Shown here piece by piece: positions 13,493-22,960 of a stretch of 58,396 bases of DNA. The position numbers and the translations under genes are program-made. Within the stretch, counting starts at the first letter, position 1; every line of letters begins with the position of its first letter. The notes beneath the pieces are model-generated. The model was not told the DNA's origin, ran no database searches, and saw only the letters and a program-made list of their open reading frames with translations. Origin of the DNA: Nonomuraea zeae (GTDB lineage: Bacteria; Actinomycetota; Actinomycetes; Streptosporangiales; Streptosporangiaceae); contig NZ_VCKX01000040.1 in assembly GCF_005889725.1 (NCBI RefSeq), positions 1-58,396 of the forward strand, in the 5' to 3' direction.

Positions 13493-14689
13493 TTGCCCAG
13501 AGCCGTCTACGTCCTGGCCATCGGCATCTTCGCCATGGTCACAAGCGAGTTCGCCGTCGGAGGCCTGATGCCCCAGATGGCAGGTGGACTCGGCGTGACC
13601 ATCTCCCAAATCGGCTATCTGATCACCGCCTTCGCCGTGGCCATGGCGGCGGGCGGGCCGCTGATGACCGTCGCCCTGGTGCGGATACGCCCGAAACCCG
13701 CACTCATGCTGCTGTTCGCGATCTTCCTGGTGGGCAACGTGCTCGCGGCGGTCGCGCCTTCTTACCCGATCCTGATGGTCGCGCGCGTCATCACCGGGGT
13801 CGCCTCCCAGGCGTTCTTCGGAGTCGCCATCTCGGTGGCGGTCCAGCTGAGCCGCCCGGAGGTACGCGGCCGCGCTCTGTCCATCGTCCTGACCGGATTG
13901 ATGCTCGGCACCCTGCTCGGCCTGCCGCTGTCCACGCTGATCGGCGGGCAGCTCGGCTGGCGTGCCGCCTTCTGGGCCGTCGGCGCCCTGACCGTCATCG
14001 CCGCGCTGGCCACGACGGCGGGCGTGCCCGGGCTCGGGCGTGCCGACGGCGGCAACGGCGACTTCCGGCAGGAGCTGGCGGTCTTCAGGAACGGCCGGCT
14101 GTGGCTGGCGTTGTCGACCAGCACCCTCATCATCGGCGCCACCTTCGCCGCCTTCAGCTATCTCAGCCCCATCCTCACCCAGGTCACCGGGTTCTCATCG
14201 GGCGCCGTTCCCCTGCTGCTCGTCGCGTACGGCGCGGCCACCGTGATCGGGAACTACGTCGTCGGACGCCTGGCCGACCGGCACACCATCAAGGTCCTGT
14301 TGTCCGGGCTGATCCTCAACACGATCTTCCTGGCCGGTTTCGCGCTGTTCGCCCATCTCAGCGTCCCCGCGGTGATCGCCATGCTGGGCGTCGGGCTGGT
14401 CGGCGTGACCATGAACCCGGCGATGGCCGTCCGCGTCCAGCGCGCCGGCAACCCGGGGCCGCTGGTCAACACCGTCCACGCCTCCTTCATCACCCTCGGG
14501 GTGATCGTCGGCTCCTCGGTGGGTGGGCTGGCCATCGACGGCTTCGGCCTGCGGGCTCCCCTCTGGCTGGGCGTGGGGCTGGCCGTGCTCGGGATCGCGT
14601 CCCTCCTGCCCGAGCTCGGCCGTACCAGGGCGCAGTCGCCGGCGGAGAGCCTCGCTCAGGAACGCGCCGAAACCGCCACCACCTGCTGA
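13493..14689 (+). CDS. MFS drug-efflux transporter (DHA1/AraJ-like)
   Basis: 398 aa with about 12 hydrophobic helices. The N-terminal half has the drug/H+ antiporter pattern (FAMVTSEFAVGGLMPQMAGGLG, then AVAMAAGGPLMTVALVRIRPK). The start is taken as TTG 13493 because AAAAGGGGACCCC precedes it; an ATG 18 bases earlier lies inside the operator. The tetR gene immediately upstream suggests inducible efflux of a toxic compound. The 3' end is 31 bases from the convergent M48 gene with no clear terminator between. Confidence 0.88.
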   Translation: MPRAVYVLAIGIFAMVTSEFAVGGLMPQMAGGLGVTISQIGYLITAFAVAMAAGGPLMTVALVRIRPKPALMLLFAIFLVGNVLAAVAPSYPILMVARVITGVASQAFFGVAISVAVQLSRPEVRGRALSIVLTGLMLGTLLGLPLSTLIGGQLGWRAAFWAVGALTVIAALATTAGVPGLGRADGGNGDFRQELAVFRNGRLWLALSTSTLIIGATFAAFSYLSPILTQVTGFSSGAVPLLLVAYGAATVIGNYVVGRLADRHTIKVLLSGLILNTIFLAGFALFAHLSVPAVIAMLGVGLVGVTMNPAMAVRVQRAGNPGPLVNTVHASFITLGVIVGSSVGGLAIDGFGLRAPLWLGVGLAVLGIASLLPELGRTRAQSPAESLAQERAETATTC

Positions 14690-14719
14690 CGCGCCGCGCA
14701 ACGGGCGTTCACCTCCGCG

Positions 14720-17365
14720 TCAGGGGGAGCCGGCGCCGAGCAGCTGGCAGTAGCGGCTGACGGCGGACGCGAGCGGGCGCTCGTCGCCGGAGTGATCGCG
14801 CAGGCGGGCGTACCCCTCGCGGCCCAGCGCGGCCAGGAACGGCCGGTCGCTCTCGGCCAGCCGGGCGAAGGTCGTGGCCCAGTAGTAGGCGGTGGCGTCG
14901 GTGAAGATCGTGTCGACCGACAGCCGCATCTCGCCAGGGCAGGCGGTCAGGGCCGCGCGCAGGCCCGGTGATCCGGGCGCGGGCACGTTCGTGACCGCGT
15001 CGGTGCCGGTAGGGAGCCTGGCGGGGGAGACGAGGCCGTGCTCCAGCGCCCAGACAGGGACCATGACCGCCGACCAGGTCAGGGTGGCGATCAGCGCGGT
15101 GACGGCCAGGGCGCGCCGCAGCCAGGTACGGGGCGCGGGGGGCGGGCGGTAGGCCCGTTCGCGGACGAGCAGCCGGATCGGTACGCGGATCGCTCCGGCC
15201 AGCCCGGCGCCCAGCACCCCGGCCGGCACGCCGACGACCGCGGTCATCATGAACGCGATGCCGAGCTGGGGAACCAGCCAACCGGCCGCGCAGCCGCCCG
15301 GCGCCCCGCACATGAGGACGAGGGGCTCGGCCAGCACGACCGCCATGAGAGCCCCGCCGGCGGTGACGGCGGCCAGCGTGGCATGGGAGAAGCCCAGCAG
15401 GTGCGCCCCGCCGACCGCGGCCGAGACGAGGGCCGCGACGACCTCCAGGAGGATCAGCCAGAGCGCCAGCAGGGCCAGATACTGCAGGAACCGGTTGTAG
15501 TCCGTGCTGCCGGGGGGTGCCGTCACGCCTCCCAGCACCCCGGCCAGCAAGGGCCGCGGTGTGAGGACCTCCAGCAGCAGCGCGGCCGACGCCAGGACGG
15601 CCGCGGGCGCGAGAGCGGCCACCGGCCGGACCCGAAGGCGCGGCAGGGCGACCGGCGCGGGCGTGTGCGTCCACAACGCTCTCCCGGGCGCGGGCTCCCG
15701 ATGCCTGAGCCAGGCGGCCAGCGGATAGAGCGCGGCCACGAGCAGGCCGGTGAGAGCGCCCGCGTCGAAGAGCGTGGTGCCGAGCGCCACCAGCCCGTTC
15801 TCCAGGTTCCCCGTGGCGGTCGCGATCTCGGTGGCCTGGATCCAGGCGGGGAAACAGGCCCCGCACACCAGCGTGGCGGGAACGACGCCGCCCAGGTAGG
15901 CGGGGACCAGCGAGCGGGCGCGGGCCACCGGCAGCCAGGCCGCCGCGGTGACCGACGACCAGCGGCACAGCGCCGTGCACAGCACCAGCAGGATCACCAC
16001 CATGGCCACGCTGATCGGCGGCCTGGCGGTCAGGAGCGCCAGCCAGGAGCGGCCGGCCTGCGACGGCGCGGCCAGCAGACCGGCCAGCAGGCCCGCGGCC
16101 AGCGCGCATCCCGGGAGCAGCCCGTACGGTGGCCTGTCGCCCGACGCCATCGCCCGCAGCGCCGCGCGATAGGCCCCGGCCAGCACGATGGCCGTGCACG
16201 GAACCGCGTACAGCAGGGCGGCCAGGAACATGGCCAGACGCGCCTCCGCCGCAGTACCCCCGAACCACAGGCGGACGACCTCCGTCAGGTGGACGGTGCC
16301 GAGGCCGAAGGCGACGCCGGCGCCGAGGGCCTCGGCGGGCATCCACCGCATGAGGTCGCCGGGCCGCTGGATGATCGTGGCCCGGAACTCGTCGGAGGGA
16401 TGCAGGGGCACCGCCGCCCGCAACCAGGTGATCACCCGGCCACGTCCCGGGAAGGCGGTGGTGCGCTCCTGGGTGCTGGAGCGCTCCAAGGCGGCGGCGG
16501 GACCCGCCGCCTCGGGGGCGGCGGGCGCGGGCGGCAGCCACTGTCTCGCCATGTCGGCCCGGACGTCGGCGTAGCTCTCCCGCGCCCGCAGCACCGCGGC
16601 GGCCAGGACGACCACCAGCGCGGTGGCCGCCGCCGTCCGCAGTCCCACGTCCAGGAGCCGGGCCGGCTCGCGCAGCGCCGTGTAGAGCAGCAGCGGCAGC
16701 CCCACCAGCCCGCCGAACACCCACACCGAGGCCAGGGTGAGATTGGTGAGCTCGACGTCACGGTTGCGCACGTGCGCGAGCTCGTGCAGGACGATCGTGC
16801 GCAGCTCGCGATCGTCGCCGGTGCGCCTGGCCCGGTGCAGGGTGCCGATGTTGAGCCGCAGGTAGGACCGGCCGAAGCCGCCGAAGGCCCGCCCGCCCGG
16901 CGCGCCCCGGTTGGTGTCGAGCAGCAGCGTGGGGAGCCGGGCGACGCCTTCGGCGCGGGCCAGCTCGCCCACGAGCGCGTGCAGCCCGGCGTACGCGGCC
17001 GCGTCGGCGTGCCGCAGGTTCTGCCGCTTGATCGTCAGCCAGGGCCGGGCCGCCGACAGCAGCACGATCGCCGCCGTCACCATGACCATGGCGCCCAGCC
17101 CGGCCGCGGCGCGGTCCAGGGAGACGGCCCGCACGCAGGCCAGATACGCCGTGCTCAGGTCCTGCGCCGCGGTGCCGGCGGCCGCCGCGGCGTCGCCGTC
17201 ACGATTGCACCGTCCGTACGCCTCCAGCCAGCCCGTCGCCCCGCCCAGCACGCGGTCATAGGACGACCCGGCGGCCGACAAAGTGATGCTGACCAGCAGG
17301 ATGAAGCGCGACGACGTCGCGGCCGGCAGCAGGAACGGATTGATGCGCCTGGTGAGCGCCGTCAT
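14720..17365 (-). CDS. Large membrane M48-family metalloprotease
   Basis: 881 aa. The zinc motif HELAH lies near residue 190 (RTIVLHELAHVRNRD), preceded by a propeptide-like region with a first TM segment (FILLVSITLSAAGS) and a second at about 90. After the protease domain come some ten further hydrophobic segments up to about residue 800, so the protein is much longer than typical M48/HtpX proteases (about 300 aa). Catalysis probably occurs at the cytoplasmic membrane. The start overlaps the stop of the 152-aa gene by 4 bases (ATGA). The C-terminal 100 residues look extracytoplasmic and may be a sensor part. Confidence 0.82.
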   Translation of the reverse strand: MTALTRRINPFLLPAATSSRFILLVSITLSAAGSSYDRVLGGATGWLEAYGRCNRDGDAAAAAGTAAQDLSTAYLACVRAVSLDRAAAGLGAMVMVTAAIVLLSAARPWLTIKRQNLRHADAAAYAGLHALVGELARAEGVARLPTLLLDTNRGAPGGRAFGGFGRSYLRLNIGTLHRARRTGDDRELRTIVLHELAHVRNRDVELTNLTLASVWVFGGLVGLPLLLYTALREPARLLDVGLRTAAATALVVVLAAAVLRARESYADVRADMARQWLPPAPAAPEAAGPAAALERSSTQERTTAFPGRGRVITWLRAAVPLHPSDEFRATIIQRPGDLMRWMPAEALGAGVAFGLGTVHLTEVVRLWFGGTAAEARLAMFLAALLYAVPCTAIVLAGAYRAALRAMASGDRPPYGLLPGCALAAGLLAGLLAAPSQAGRSWLALLTARPPISVAMVVILLVLCTALCRWSSVTAAAWLPVARARSLVPAYLGGVVPATLVCGACFPAWIQATEIATATGNLENGLVALGTTLFDAGALTGLLVAALYPLAAWLRHREPAPGRALWTHTPAPVALPRLRVRPVAALAPAAVLASAALLLEVLTPRPLLAGVLGGVTAPPGSTDYNRFLQYLALLALWLILLEVVAALVSAAVGGAHLLGFSHATLAAVTAGGALMAVVLAEPLVLMCGAPGGCAAGWLVPQLGIAFMMTAVVGVPAGVLGAGLAGAIRVPIRLLVRERAYRPPPAPRTWLRRALAVTALIATLTWSAVMVPVWALEHGLVSPARLPTGTDAVTNVPAPGSPGLRAALTACPGEMRLSVDTIFTDATAYYWATTFARLAESDRPFLAALGREGYARLRDHSGDERPLASAVSRYCQLLGAGSP

Positions 17366-17820
17366 GCCGGTGGCGTCCAGTCGCGGCGCGCCCAGCGCTC
17401 CGCCAGGCGCGCGCCGGCGGCGTCGGCGTCCTCCCGTCCGGCGCGGTGCAGGAGGTCGCGGGCCCGCTCCCGCACCACCGGCTCCTGCTCGGGCGGCAGC
17501 TCAGGCAGAGCGCCGTCCGGGCCGTCGGCCTCGCGCCGCCGGCGCTTCCAGGCGTTCCGTCCCCTGCGCGCGGCGCTGACCAGCATCTCGGTGGTCAGCC
17601 CGCCGACGACGCCCCAGAGCAGGTTGGTGAACGTCGGATCGCCGAGGTCGATGCCGAAGGCGCCTGGCTCGTCGCGGGCCCGCCGCGCCCGCCGCGCAGC
17701 CGCCGGAGAGTCGAAGTAGGCGGAGGTCATGAGATCGAAGTCGGGAAGCTCTTCGGGCGCGAACTCGGCCACGAGGGAGCGGACCAAGGCTCGCCGCTCG
17801 CCCACGGAGGGAAACGTCAC
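17362..17820 (-). CDS. Small partner of the M48 protease, unknown function
   Basis: 152 aa from GTG 17818-17820 with GGAG 5 bases before. The N-terminus reads TFPSVGERRALVRSLVAEFAPEELPDFDLMTSAYF. A short hydrophobic stretch with GVVGGLTTEMLVSAARRG follows, then a charged, helical tail. The N-terminal part resembles the effector-associated domains that actinomycetes attach to proteases or NTPases, but I cannot name it. It is translationally coupled to the protease and may regulate it. Confidence 0.62.
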   Translation of the reverse strand: MTFPSVGERRALVRSLVAEFAPEELPDFDLMTSAYFDSPAAARRARRARDEPGAFGIDLGDPTFTNLLWGVVGGLTTEMLVSAARRGRNAWKRRRREADGPDGALPELPPEQEPVVRERARDLLHRAGREDADAAGARLAERWARRDWTPPA

Positions 17821-17977
17821 ATGCTCTCCACAGTGTCAAAGGTGGTTCGTCGCCTTCACCTGGGAGGACCCCGTAGTCCCTGTTGCGGATCCCGATGTCA
17901 ACGCTAGGCGGGTGTGTCACGGTGTGGAAGTGTTTGACTACGCTCGCCGACAAACAGTCGTCCTGATCGTGCCGGGT

Positions 17978-18018
17978 GCTCGCCGGGGTCCGGCCAGGCG
18001 GGCCGGACCCCGGCGAGC
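17978..18018 (-). terminator. 18-bp perfect hairpin after the glycosidase gene
   Basis: 17978-17995 and 18001-18018 are exact inverted repeats (arms begin GCTCGCCGGGG and end CCCCGGCGAGC) around AGGCG. It lies 12 bases downstream of the stop of the minus-strand glycosidase gene. The position and stability make it a terminator, with no T-run. Confidence 0.7.
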
Positions 18019-18030
18019 CGGGTGCGGCCG

Positions 18031-19809
18031 TCAGCCGGTGCGCAGGCTGGCCGCGGGGATGACCTGGCGGGCAAGGACCGGGCTGGACCAGTGGAGCTGG
18101 GCTATCGCGTCGTAGCCGCTGTCGTAGAACTCCATCCTGATGTCATGGGCTCCGGCGGTCAGCGCGATCTGGCCGCTGTCGTCGCGCTTGGAGTGGTCGT
18201 TCCAGGCGTCCACGACGAGTGAGCCGTCCACCCACAGCCGGGCCCCGTCGTCGCTGGTCGTGATGAACGTGTACGTCTCGGCCCGGTCGGTGATCACCTT
18301 GCCCGTCCACCGGACGCTGAAGGTGTCGGGGGACACGGCCGGGTCGGGAGCGTTCGCGCCCCAGTCGAAGTCGATCTGGGGATCGACCCTCGTGACCTTG
18401 GGCGCGGTCAGGTCGGCGTTGTCGAAGTAGGTCGCCGACAGGCCCGGCTGGTCGATGACAAGGGTCGTGGCCGAGGACGGCGGGAGGGTGAGGGTGGCCT
18501 TGCCGCCGGTGATGGGCAGGGTGTCGGTGCGATGCGGGGTCCACGCCTCGGCGGTGCTCTGCCAGGCGACGGCCGTGCCCGTGGTCAGGCCGGTGAAGGT
18601 GAACGAGGTGTCGAGCGGCTCGGCGCCGACGTTGACGAGGACGACGTTCTTGGCCGCGTCCGAGGCGAACACGTGCAGCTGGTCGCTGCCGGACGCCGCC
18701 TCCACCATGGTGGTGCCGAACGGCCTGAACAGGCCCTCGCCGGTGAACATGCCGATGCCGTGGTAGATGGGCAGTGGCTCGCTGCGCGGCACGCCGCCCT
18801 CGCCCTTCGTGCTGGTCAGCCCGAGCTGGCCGTTCTTGTCGCCGTACTGGTAGGCGGCGGCGCCCGCGTGCAGGATCTGGCCCAGCGCCGCGGCGCCCCA
18901 CAGGGTGTTGAAGTGGGTCAGCGTGCGGTGGCCGTCGGGGTCGTCGTAGTCGGAGTTGAACTCGCCGATCTGGATCTCGATCTTCCGGCCCAGCACCGAC
19001 TCGGCCAGGGCGCTCACCTGCTTCAGATCGGTCTCGTAGCCGCGGATGACGCCGCCGAGCAGCTCCTCGTCGGTGATGGGGTCGGAGCCGTTGCCGTAGT
19101 CGTGGTAGTCGAGGAAGGACACGCGATCTCCCGAGCCCTCCAGGAACGTCCTGATGTAGTCCAGGGCGTTCCAGGCGGTGGCTGGGCCGCCGGCCTGGAT
19201 CGCCGGGTCCTTGGCCCGCAGGGCGTCCACGATCAGGTTGAACCGGCTGCTGTACTCCGCGGCGGTCATCTCCGGCTTGTTCGGGGTGCAGGCGCAGTTC
19301 AGCTCGTTGCCGAGGATGAAGCGCCGCACCGGCGTGCCGGAGGCGGCGAAGTGGTCGTACAGGGCGACCGCGTCGTCACGGTTCACCGCGGCGCTCTGGC
19401 GGCCGTCCACCTGGAGGATGACGACCGGCTCCGCGCCCAGGGCGCGGATGGCCGCGATCCAGGCGTCGCCCGATACGGTCCTGTCGCACCCCCAGCCGCC
19501 GCAGATGATCGGGCTGTCGTGGTTGCCCGGCTCCTCGTAGTGCAGCTCTATGCGCATCCGGCCGGGGCCGAGGCGGCGCAGGTGCTCGCGGTGGGCCTGG
19601 TCGTCCGTGATGTACGAGCCCTCGCCGTACCCGGTGATCCCGATGCCGTAGTCGGCACGGGACAGTGTGCGGATCGGCTTGGTGTAGTCCACCGACACGG
19701 TCGTGGCCGCGGCCGCCGCCTGCGCGGGGAGGGCCGTGGGCCAGATCGCGGCCGCGGCCAGGCCGCCGGCGATCAGGGCACGTAAGGCGCGACGCGCCGA
19801 TGCAGTCAT
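18031..19809 (-). CDS. Secreted glycoside-hydrolase-like protein with PA14 domain
   Basis: 592 aa from ATG 19807-19809, preceded by AAGGAGA; the GTG 21 bases earlier lacks a site. The signal peptide runs to about AQA-A. Residues about 40-330 look like a (beta/alpha)8 clan-A glycosidase: FILGNELNC has the Asn-Glu acid/base pair, and IEIQIGEFNSD offers the nucleophile Glu. A beta-sandwich follows (FVLVN-like strands to about 445). The C-terminal 140 residues are a PA14 domain (GLSATYFDNADLTAP, FITTSDDGARLWVDGSLVVDAW), which binds glycans. The substrate is unknown; arabinan, xylan or glycosaminoglycan are possible. Confidence 0.78.
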   Translation of the reverse strand: MTASARRALRALIAGGLAAAAIWPTALPAQAAAAATTVSVDYTKPIRTLSRADYGIGITGYGEGSYITDDQAHREHLRRLGPGRMRIELHYEEPGNHDSPIICGGWGCDRTVSGDAWIAAIRALGAEPVVILQVDGRQSAAVNRDDAVALYDHFAASGTPVRRFILGNELNCACTPNKPEMTAAEYSSRFNLIVDALRAKDPAIQAGGPATAWNALDYIRTFLEGSGDRVSFLDYHDYGNGSDPITDEELLGGVIRGYETDLKQVSALAESVLGRKIEIQIGEFNSDYDDPDGHRTLTHFNTLWGAAALGQILHAGAAAYQYGDKNGQLGLTSTKGEGGVPRSEPLPIYHGIGMFTGEGLFRPFGTTMVEAASGSDQLHVFASDAAKNVVLVNVGAEPLDTSFTFTGLTTGTAVAWQSTAEAWTPHRTDTLPITGGKATLTLPPSSATTLVIDQPGLSATYFDNADLTAPKVTRVDPQIDFDWGANAPDPAVSPDTFSVRWTGKVITDRAETYTFITTSDDGARLWVDGSLVVDAWNDHSKRDDSGQIALTAGAHDIRMEFYDSGYDAIAQLHWSSPVLARQVIPAASLRTG

Positions 19810-19912
19810 CCGTCTCCTTACCGAGTTCACAAGATCCGGTGGATCATGACATGTGCGGATGACAATGGGGTGAAATCCGGGAACGAGCAGCGCCTGTCCC
19901 GGGGCGGCGGAA

Positions 19913-19942
19913 CGCCCCGGCTTCTTCCCCGGAGCCGGGGCG
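19913..19942. terminator. GC-rich hairpin between convergent or tandem genes
   Basis: CGCCCCGGCT (19913-19922) and AGCCGGGGCG (19933-19942) are exact inverted copies with a 10-nt loop, placed between the PLD gene stop (20057) and the glycosidase start (19809), both on the minus strand. It may end the RR-HK-PLD transcript. The rest of 19810-20056 shows no gene. Confidence 0.5.
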
Positions 19943-20056
19943 TCCTCTGTGGGGCGGGCAATCGGATCCCCTTGAGGTCCTACCCGCTAAATCCAGAAAT
20001 ATGTCGATTTGTCCGTTTTGGGGGGTGGCTGGGCCGCTCGCCCGGCGAACGAGGCC

Positions 20057-21625
20057 CTAGAAGCCGCGCGATCGGCGCAGCGCGGGCGGCCGGCCGTCCG
20101 GGTCGACCGCGAAACGGTAGAGCGGGAACGCCATCAGCTTCTGCACCCGGGACAGATGCGGCGCCGGATGCGGGCGCAGCCGCCCCTCCGGGCGCGGTCC
20201 CTTCTCGCCGTTCTGGTGCCAGGACTCCAGACGGGCCGCCGACTCCGCGAACGCCTCGAACGCGGCGGCCGGGTCGCACAACTCGTCGGCCTCCGGGCCG
20301 GCGGGGGAGTCCGGCAGGTCCAGGTGCTCGGACATGAGGGTCAGGCGCAGGTCGCGGGCGAAGCGCAGGGCGCCGTGCGGCGGCCGGGGATCCTCGTGCT
20401 CGTCCAGCACCGCGCAGCTCAGCTCGGAGTCGTACGTCCACGACCGCAGGTTGACGTTGTCGGAGCCCACGGAGGCCCAGATGTCGTCCACCACGCACAC
20501 CTTGGCGTGCACGTACACGGGCGTGCCCTGATGGTTCTCCAGGTCGTAGATCGCGACGCGGTCGCCGCCGGCGTCCTCTAAGCGGCGCAGCGCGTTCGCG
20601 CGGCCGATCAGGCTCGCCGGGCCCGCCAGCCAGCCGTCCTGGTCGGGATGGCGCGGCACGACGACGATCATGCGCAGGCCGGGCTCGCGCTCCAGCGCCT
20701 GGGCGAACGGCTCGATCACGTCGGTGGACCACAGGTACTGGTCCTCCAGGTAGACCAGCGAGCGCGCCCGGCCCAGCACCTTGTGGTAGGCATGGGCGAT
20801 GCTGCGCTCGCCGTCGGGCGCGAACGGGTAGCCGCGCCGCCTGGCCGGATACGTGCGCAGCAACTGCACGTTGTGGTGCCCGGCGGGCGGCGGCGGCGGG
20901 CCGGGCTTCGGCAGGGCGGGCGCGTCGTCGAGGCGGCCGAGGTGGTCGCGCAGGCGGCGTAGCGGATCGCGGGACTCGGGGGCCGGATCCTCCCAGCGCT
21001 CGCAGAACACCTGCTCCACGTGCGCGACGACGGGCCCCCTGACGGCGACCTGGACGTCGTGCCAGGGCGGGCGCGGCCCGTACACCGCGGGCATCGGGGC
21101 GGATTGCGGGTCGCCCTCGTGCCGGGCGTCGTCGCGGCGGCTGTGGCACAGGTCGATGCCGCCGAGGAAGGCCACGTCGGTCGTCGCGTCGCGGTCGTGG
21201 CGCAGGATGACGAACTTCTGGTGGTGCGAGCCGCCCGGCTTGGTCCGCATGTCCAGCAGCGCCTGGCCGCCGCTCTCCTCGATCTCCTCGCCCAGGTGCC
21301 GGTTCTCGGCGGAGCTGAAGCGGAGCTGGTCGAGGTGGGAGCGCCAGATTAGGCCGCGTACGAGGGCGCCGCGCCCGGCGGCGTCGGCCATCGCCCGGCC
21401 GACGCTCGGCCCGTCCGGGGTCAGCCGCTCGTCGGGATCCCCGCGCCAGTCGGCGAACAGCAGCAGGTCGTCCTTGCCCAGTGCGTCCAGGCAGGATTTC
21501 AGCTCGGCGAAGTAGGTCGCGCCGTGGACGAGCGGGCGCACGTCGTTCCCGGTCGACCAGGGTTCGAGCCGGGTCGCCGGATTGTCCCGCTCCTCGTCGG
21601 TGAGGAACCAGTCCTGAATGCGCAT
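20057..21625 (-). CDS. Phospholipase D-family protein
   Basis: 522 aa with two PLD half-sites. The first is HHQK with His135 and Lys137, but its Asp is 7 residues after the Lys (ILRHD) instead of 5, then FLGGIDLC. The second is a standard HxKx4D: VHAKVCVVDD, followed by GSDNVNLRS. No signal peptide is visible, so it may be cytoplasmic. It starts 30 bases after the histidine kinase stop, with GGGGAACGA before ATG, suggesting co-transcription with the two-component genes. It could hydrolyse or remodel phospholipids, or act as a cardiolipin-synthase-like phosphatidyltransferase. Confidence 0.85.
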   Translation of the reverse strand: MRIQDWFLTDEERDNPATRLEPWSTGNDVRPLVHGATYFAELKSCLDALGKDDLLLFADWRGDPDERLTPDGPSVGRAMADAAGRGALVRGLIWRSHLDQLRFSSAENRHLGEEIEESGGQALLDMRTKPGGSHHQKFVILRHDRDATTDVAFLGGIDLCHSRRDDARHEGDPQSAPMPAVYGPRPPWHDVQVAVRGPVVAHVEQVFCERWEDPAPESRDPLRRLRDHLGRLDDAPALPKPGPPPPPAGHHNVQLLRTYPARRRGYPFAPDGERSIAHAYHKVLGRARSLVYLEDQYLWSTDVIEPFAQALEREPGLRMIVVVPRHPDQDGWLAGPASLIGRANALRRLEDAGGDRVAIYDLENHQGTPVYVHAKVCVVDDIWASVGSDNVNLRSWTYDSELSCAVLDEHEDPRPPHGALRFARDLRLTLMSEHLDLPDSPAGPEADELCDPAAAFEAFAESAARLESWHQNGEKGPRPEGRLRPHPAPHLSRVQKLMAFPLYRFAVDPDGRPPALRRSRGF

Positions 21626-21655
21626 TCGTTCCCCGCTACCCAGGAGAGGGGCCTC

Positions 21656-22960
21656 TCACACAGGCTCGCGCGTGCCCGCGGGCGGCGGGCGGTCCACGGC
21701 CGTCCTGCCGGGGGCCGCGGGGAGGTGCACGGTGAACGTGGCTCCGCGCCCCGGCCGGCCGTCCGCCGCGATCGTGCCGTGGTGCCCGGCCACCACCTCG
21801 CGCACGAGCGCCAGGCCGAGGCCGAACCCCTGGTGGTTGGCCCCGACGAACCTGGTGAAGAGCCGCTCCGCGTCGTCGGGGTCCAGCCCAACGCCGTCGT
21901 CACGGACGGTGAGCCGGACGGTGTCCTGGCCGGTGGAGAGGGTCACCCAGATGTGGCCGCCGACGTCCGTGTGGCCGAGCGCGTTGTCGAGCAGGGCCGA
22001 GATCACCCGGCGCAGGGCCGACTCCACACCGCGTACGACGTGGTCGCCGGGCCCCTCGCAGCGCACCTCGATGCTCACGCCGCGCGCCTCGGCCCTGGCG
22101 CTCTCGGCCACGGCCAGCTCGGCGGCCAGCGCGGCCAGGTCCACCGGCCCGAACGGCCGGCGCAGCTGCTGGAACTGGGCCGACAGCAGGAGGTCCTCGA
22201 CCACCTCGCCGAGCTGCCTGCTGCCCCTGATGAGCTGGTCCACCTCGTCGATGAGCAGGATCGGGTCGGTCCCGCCCCGCAGCCTGCGGGCCAGCAGCTG
22301 GGCACGGGTGTGCAGGCGGGTCAGCGGCGTGCGCAGCTCGTGGCTGACGTCGGCGGCGAAGCGGCGCTGCCGGACGAGGGCCTCGCCGAGCGGCGCGATG
22401 GCCCGGCGGGCGATGACCTGGCCCATCAGCAGCACGGCCAGCAGGCCGGCGAGCTCCGCGGCGACCAGCGTGCGCAGCAGCCGCTGCCGCTCCGCGCTCT
22501 GGTAGGCGAGGTCGATCGCCACCTGGACGGTCGCGTCGCCGCGCCGCTGGGTCCTGACGAGGTAGTCGTGGCCGTCCACCCGCGCCTGCGTGACCCTGGT
22601 GCGACCGTCGGCGGCCACCTGGCCGAGGGGGGCGCGCACCGGCAGCGCCGCCGGCGCGCCGGGCGAGCTCCGTACGGTGCCGTCGCGCAGCTCGAACAGC
22701 CACCCGCAGGGCGGCGGGTGGTCGACGGGGGCGCGCTGCGCGATGGTGGCCAGCTCGCGCTGCATGGAGGCGCTCTGCTGGTGCACCATGAAGCAGTAGA
22801 CCAGCACCCCGACGAGCGCCAGCACGACGGAGATCGCGCCCGCCACCTGCACGGTGAGCCGGCGGCGGGCCCGGATCAGCAGCCGCCGCTCAGGCTCGGG
22901 GCGAGCCGGCCGGGGACCTCCGGCCGGACGGCGGAATCGCGGGCGTCCCTGGCCGCTCAC
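21656..22960 (-). CDS. Sensor histidine kinase
   Basis: 434 aa from GTG 22958-22960, which overlaps the TGA of the response regulator (GTGA). Two TM helices (QVAGAISVVLALVGVLVYCF and AAELAGLLAVLLMGQVIA) flank an extracytoplasmic loop of about 100 residues with one Cys. The H-box is FAADVSHELRTPLTRLHT. The N-box is ALLDNALGHTD, the G1 box VRDDGVGLDPDDAERLF, and the G2 box GFGLGLALVREV. It should autophosphorylate on His and pass phosphate to the adjacent OmpR-type regulator. The stimulus is unknown. Confidence 0.92.
   Translation of the reverse strand: MSGQGRPRFRRPAGGPRPARPEPERRLLIRARRRLTVQVAGAISVVLALVGVLVYCFMVHQQSASMQRELATIAQRAPVDHPPPCGWLFELRDGTVRSSPGAPAALPVRAPLGQVAADGRTRVTQARVDGHDYLVRTQRRGDATVQVAIDLAYQSAERQRLLRTLVAAELAGLLAVLLMGQVIARRAIAPLGEALVRQRRFAADVSHELRTPLTRLHTRAQLLARRLRGGTDPILLIDEVDQLIRGSRQLGEVVEDLLLSAQFQQLRRPFGPVDLAALAAELAVAESARAEARGVSIEVRCEGPGDHVVRGVESALRRVISALLDNALGHTDVGGHIWVTLSTGQDTVRLTVRDDGVGLDPDDAERLFTRFVGANHQGFGLGLALVREVVAGHHGTIAADGRPGRGATFTVHLPAAPGRTAVDRPPPAGTREPV

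Noticed and set aside
15038..17719. Very long plus-strand open frame opposite the M48 protease
   Set aside because: High-GC shadow of the minus-strand gene: Arg/Gly/Gln-rich, no domain, no ribosome site, while the other strand has HELAH and TM helices.
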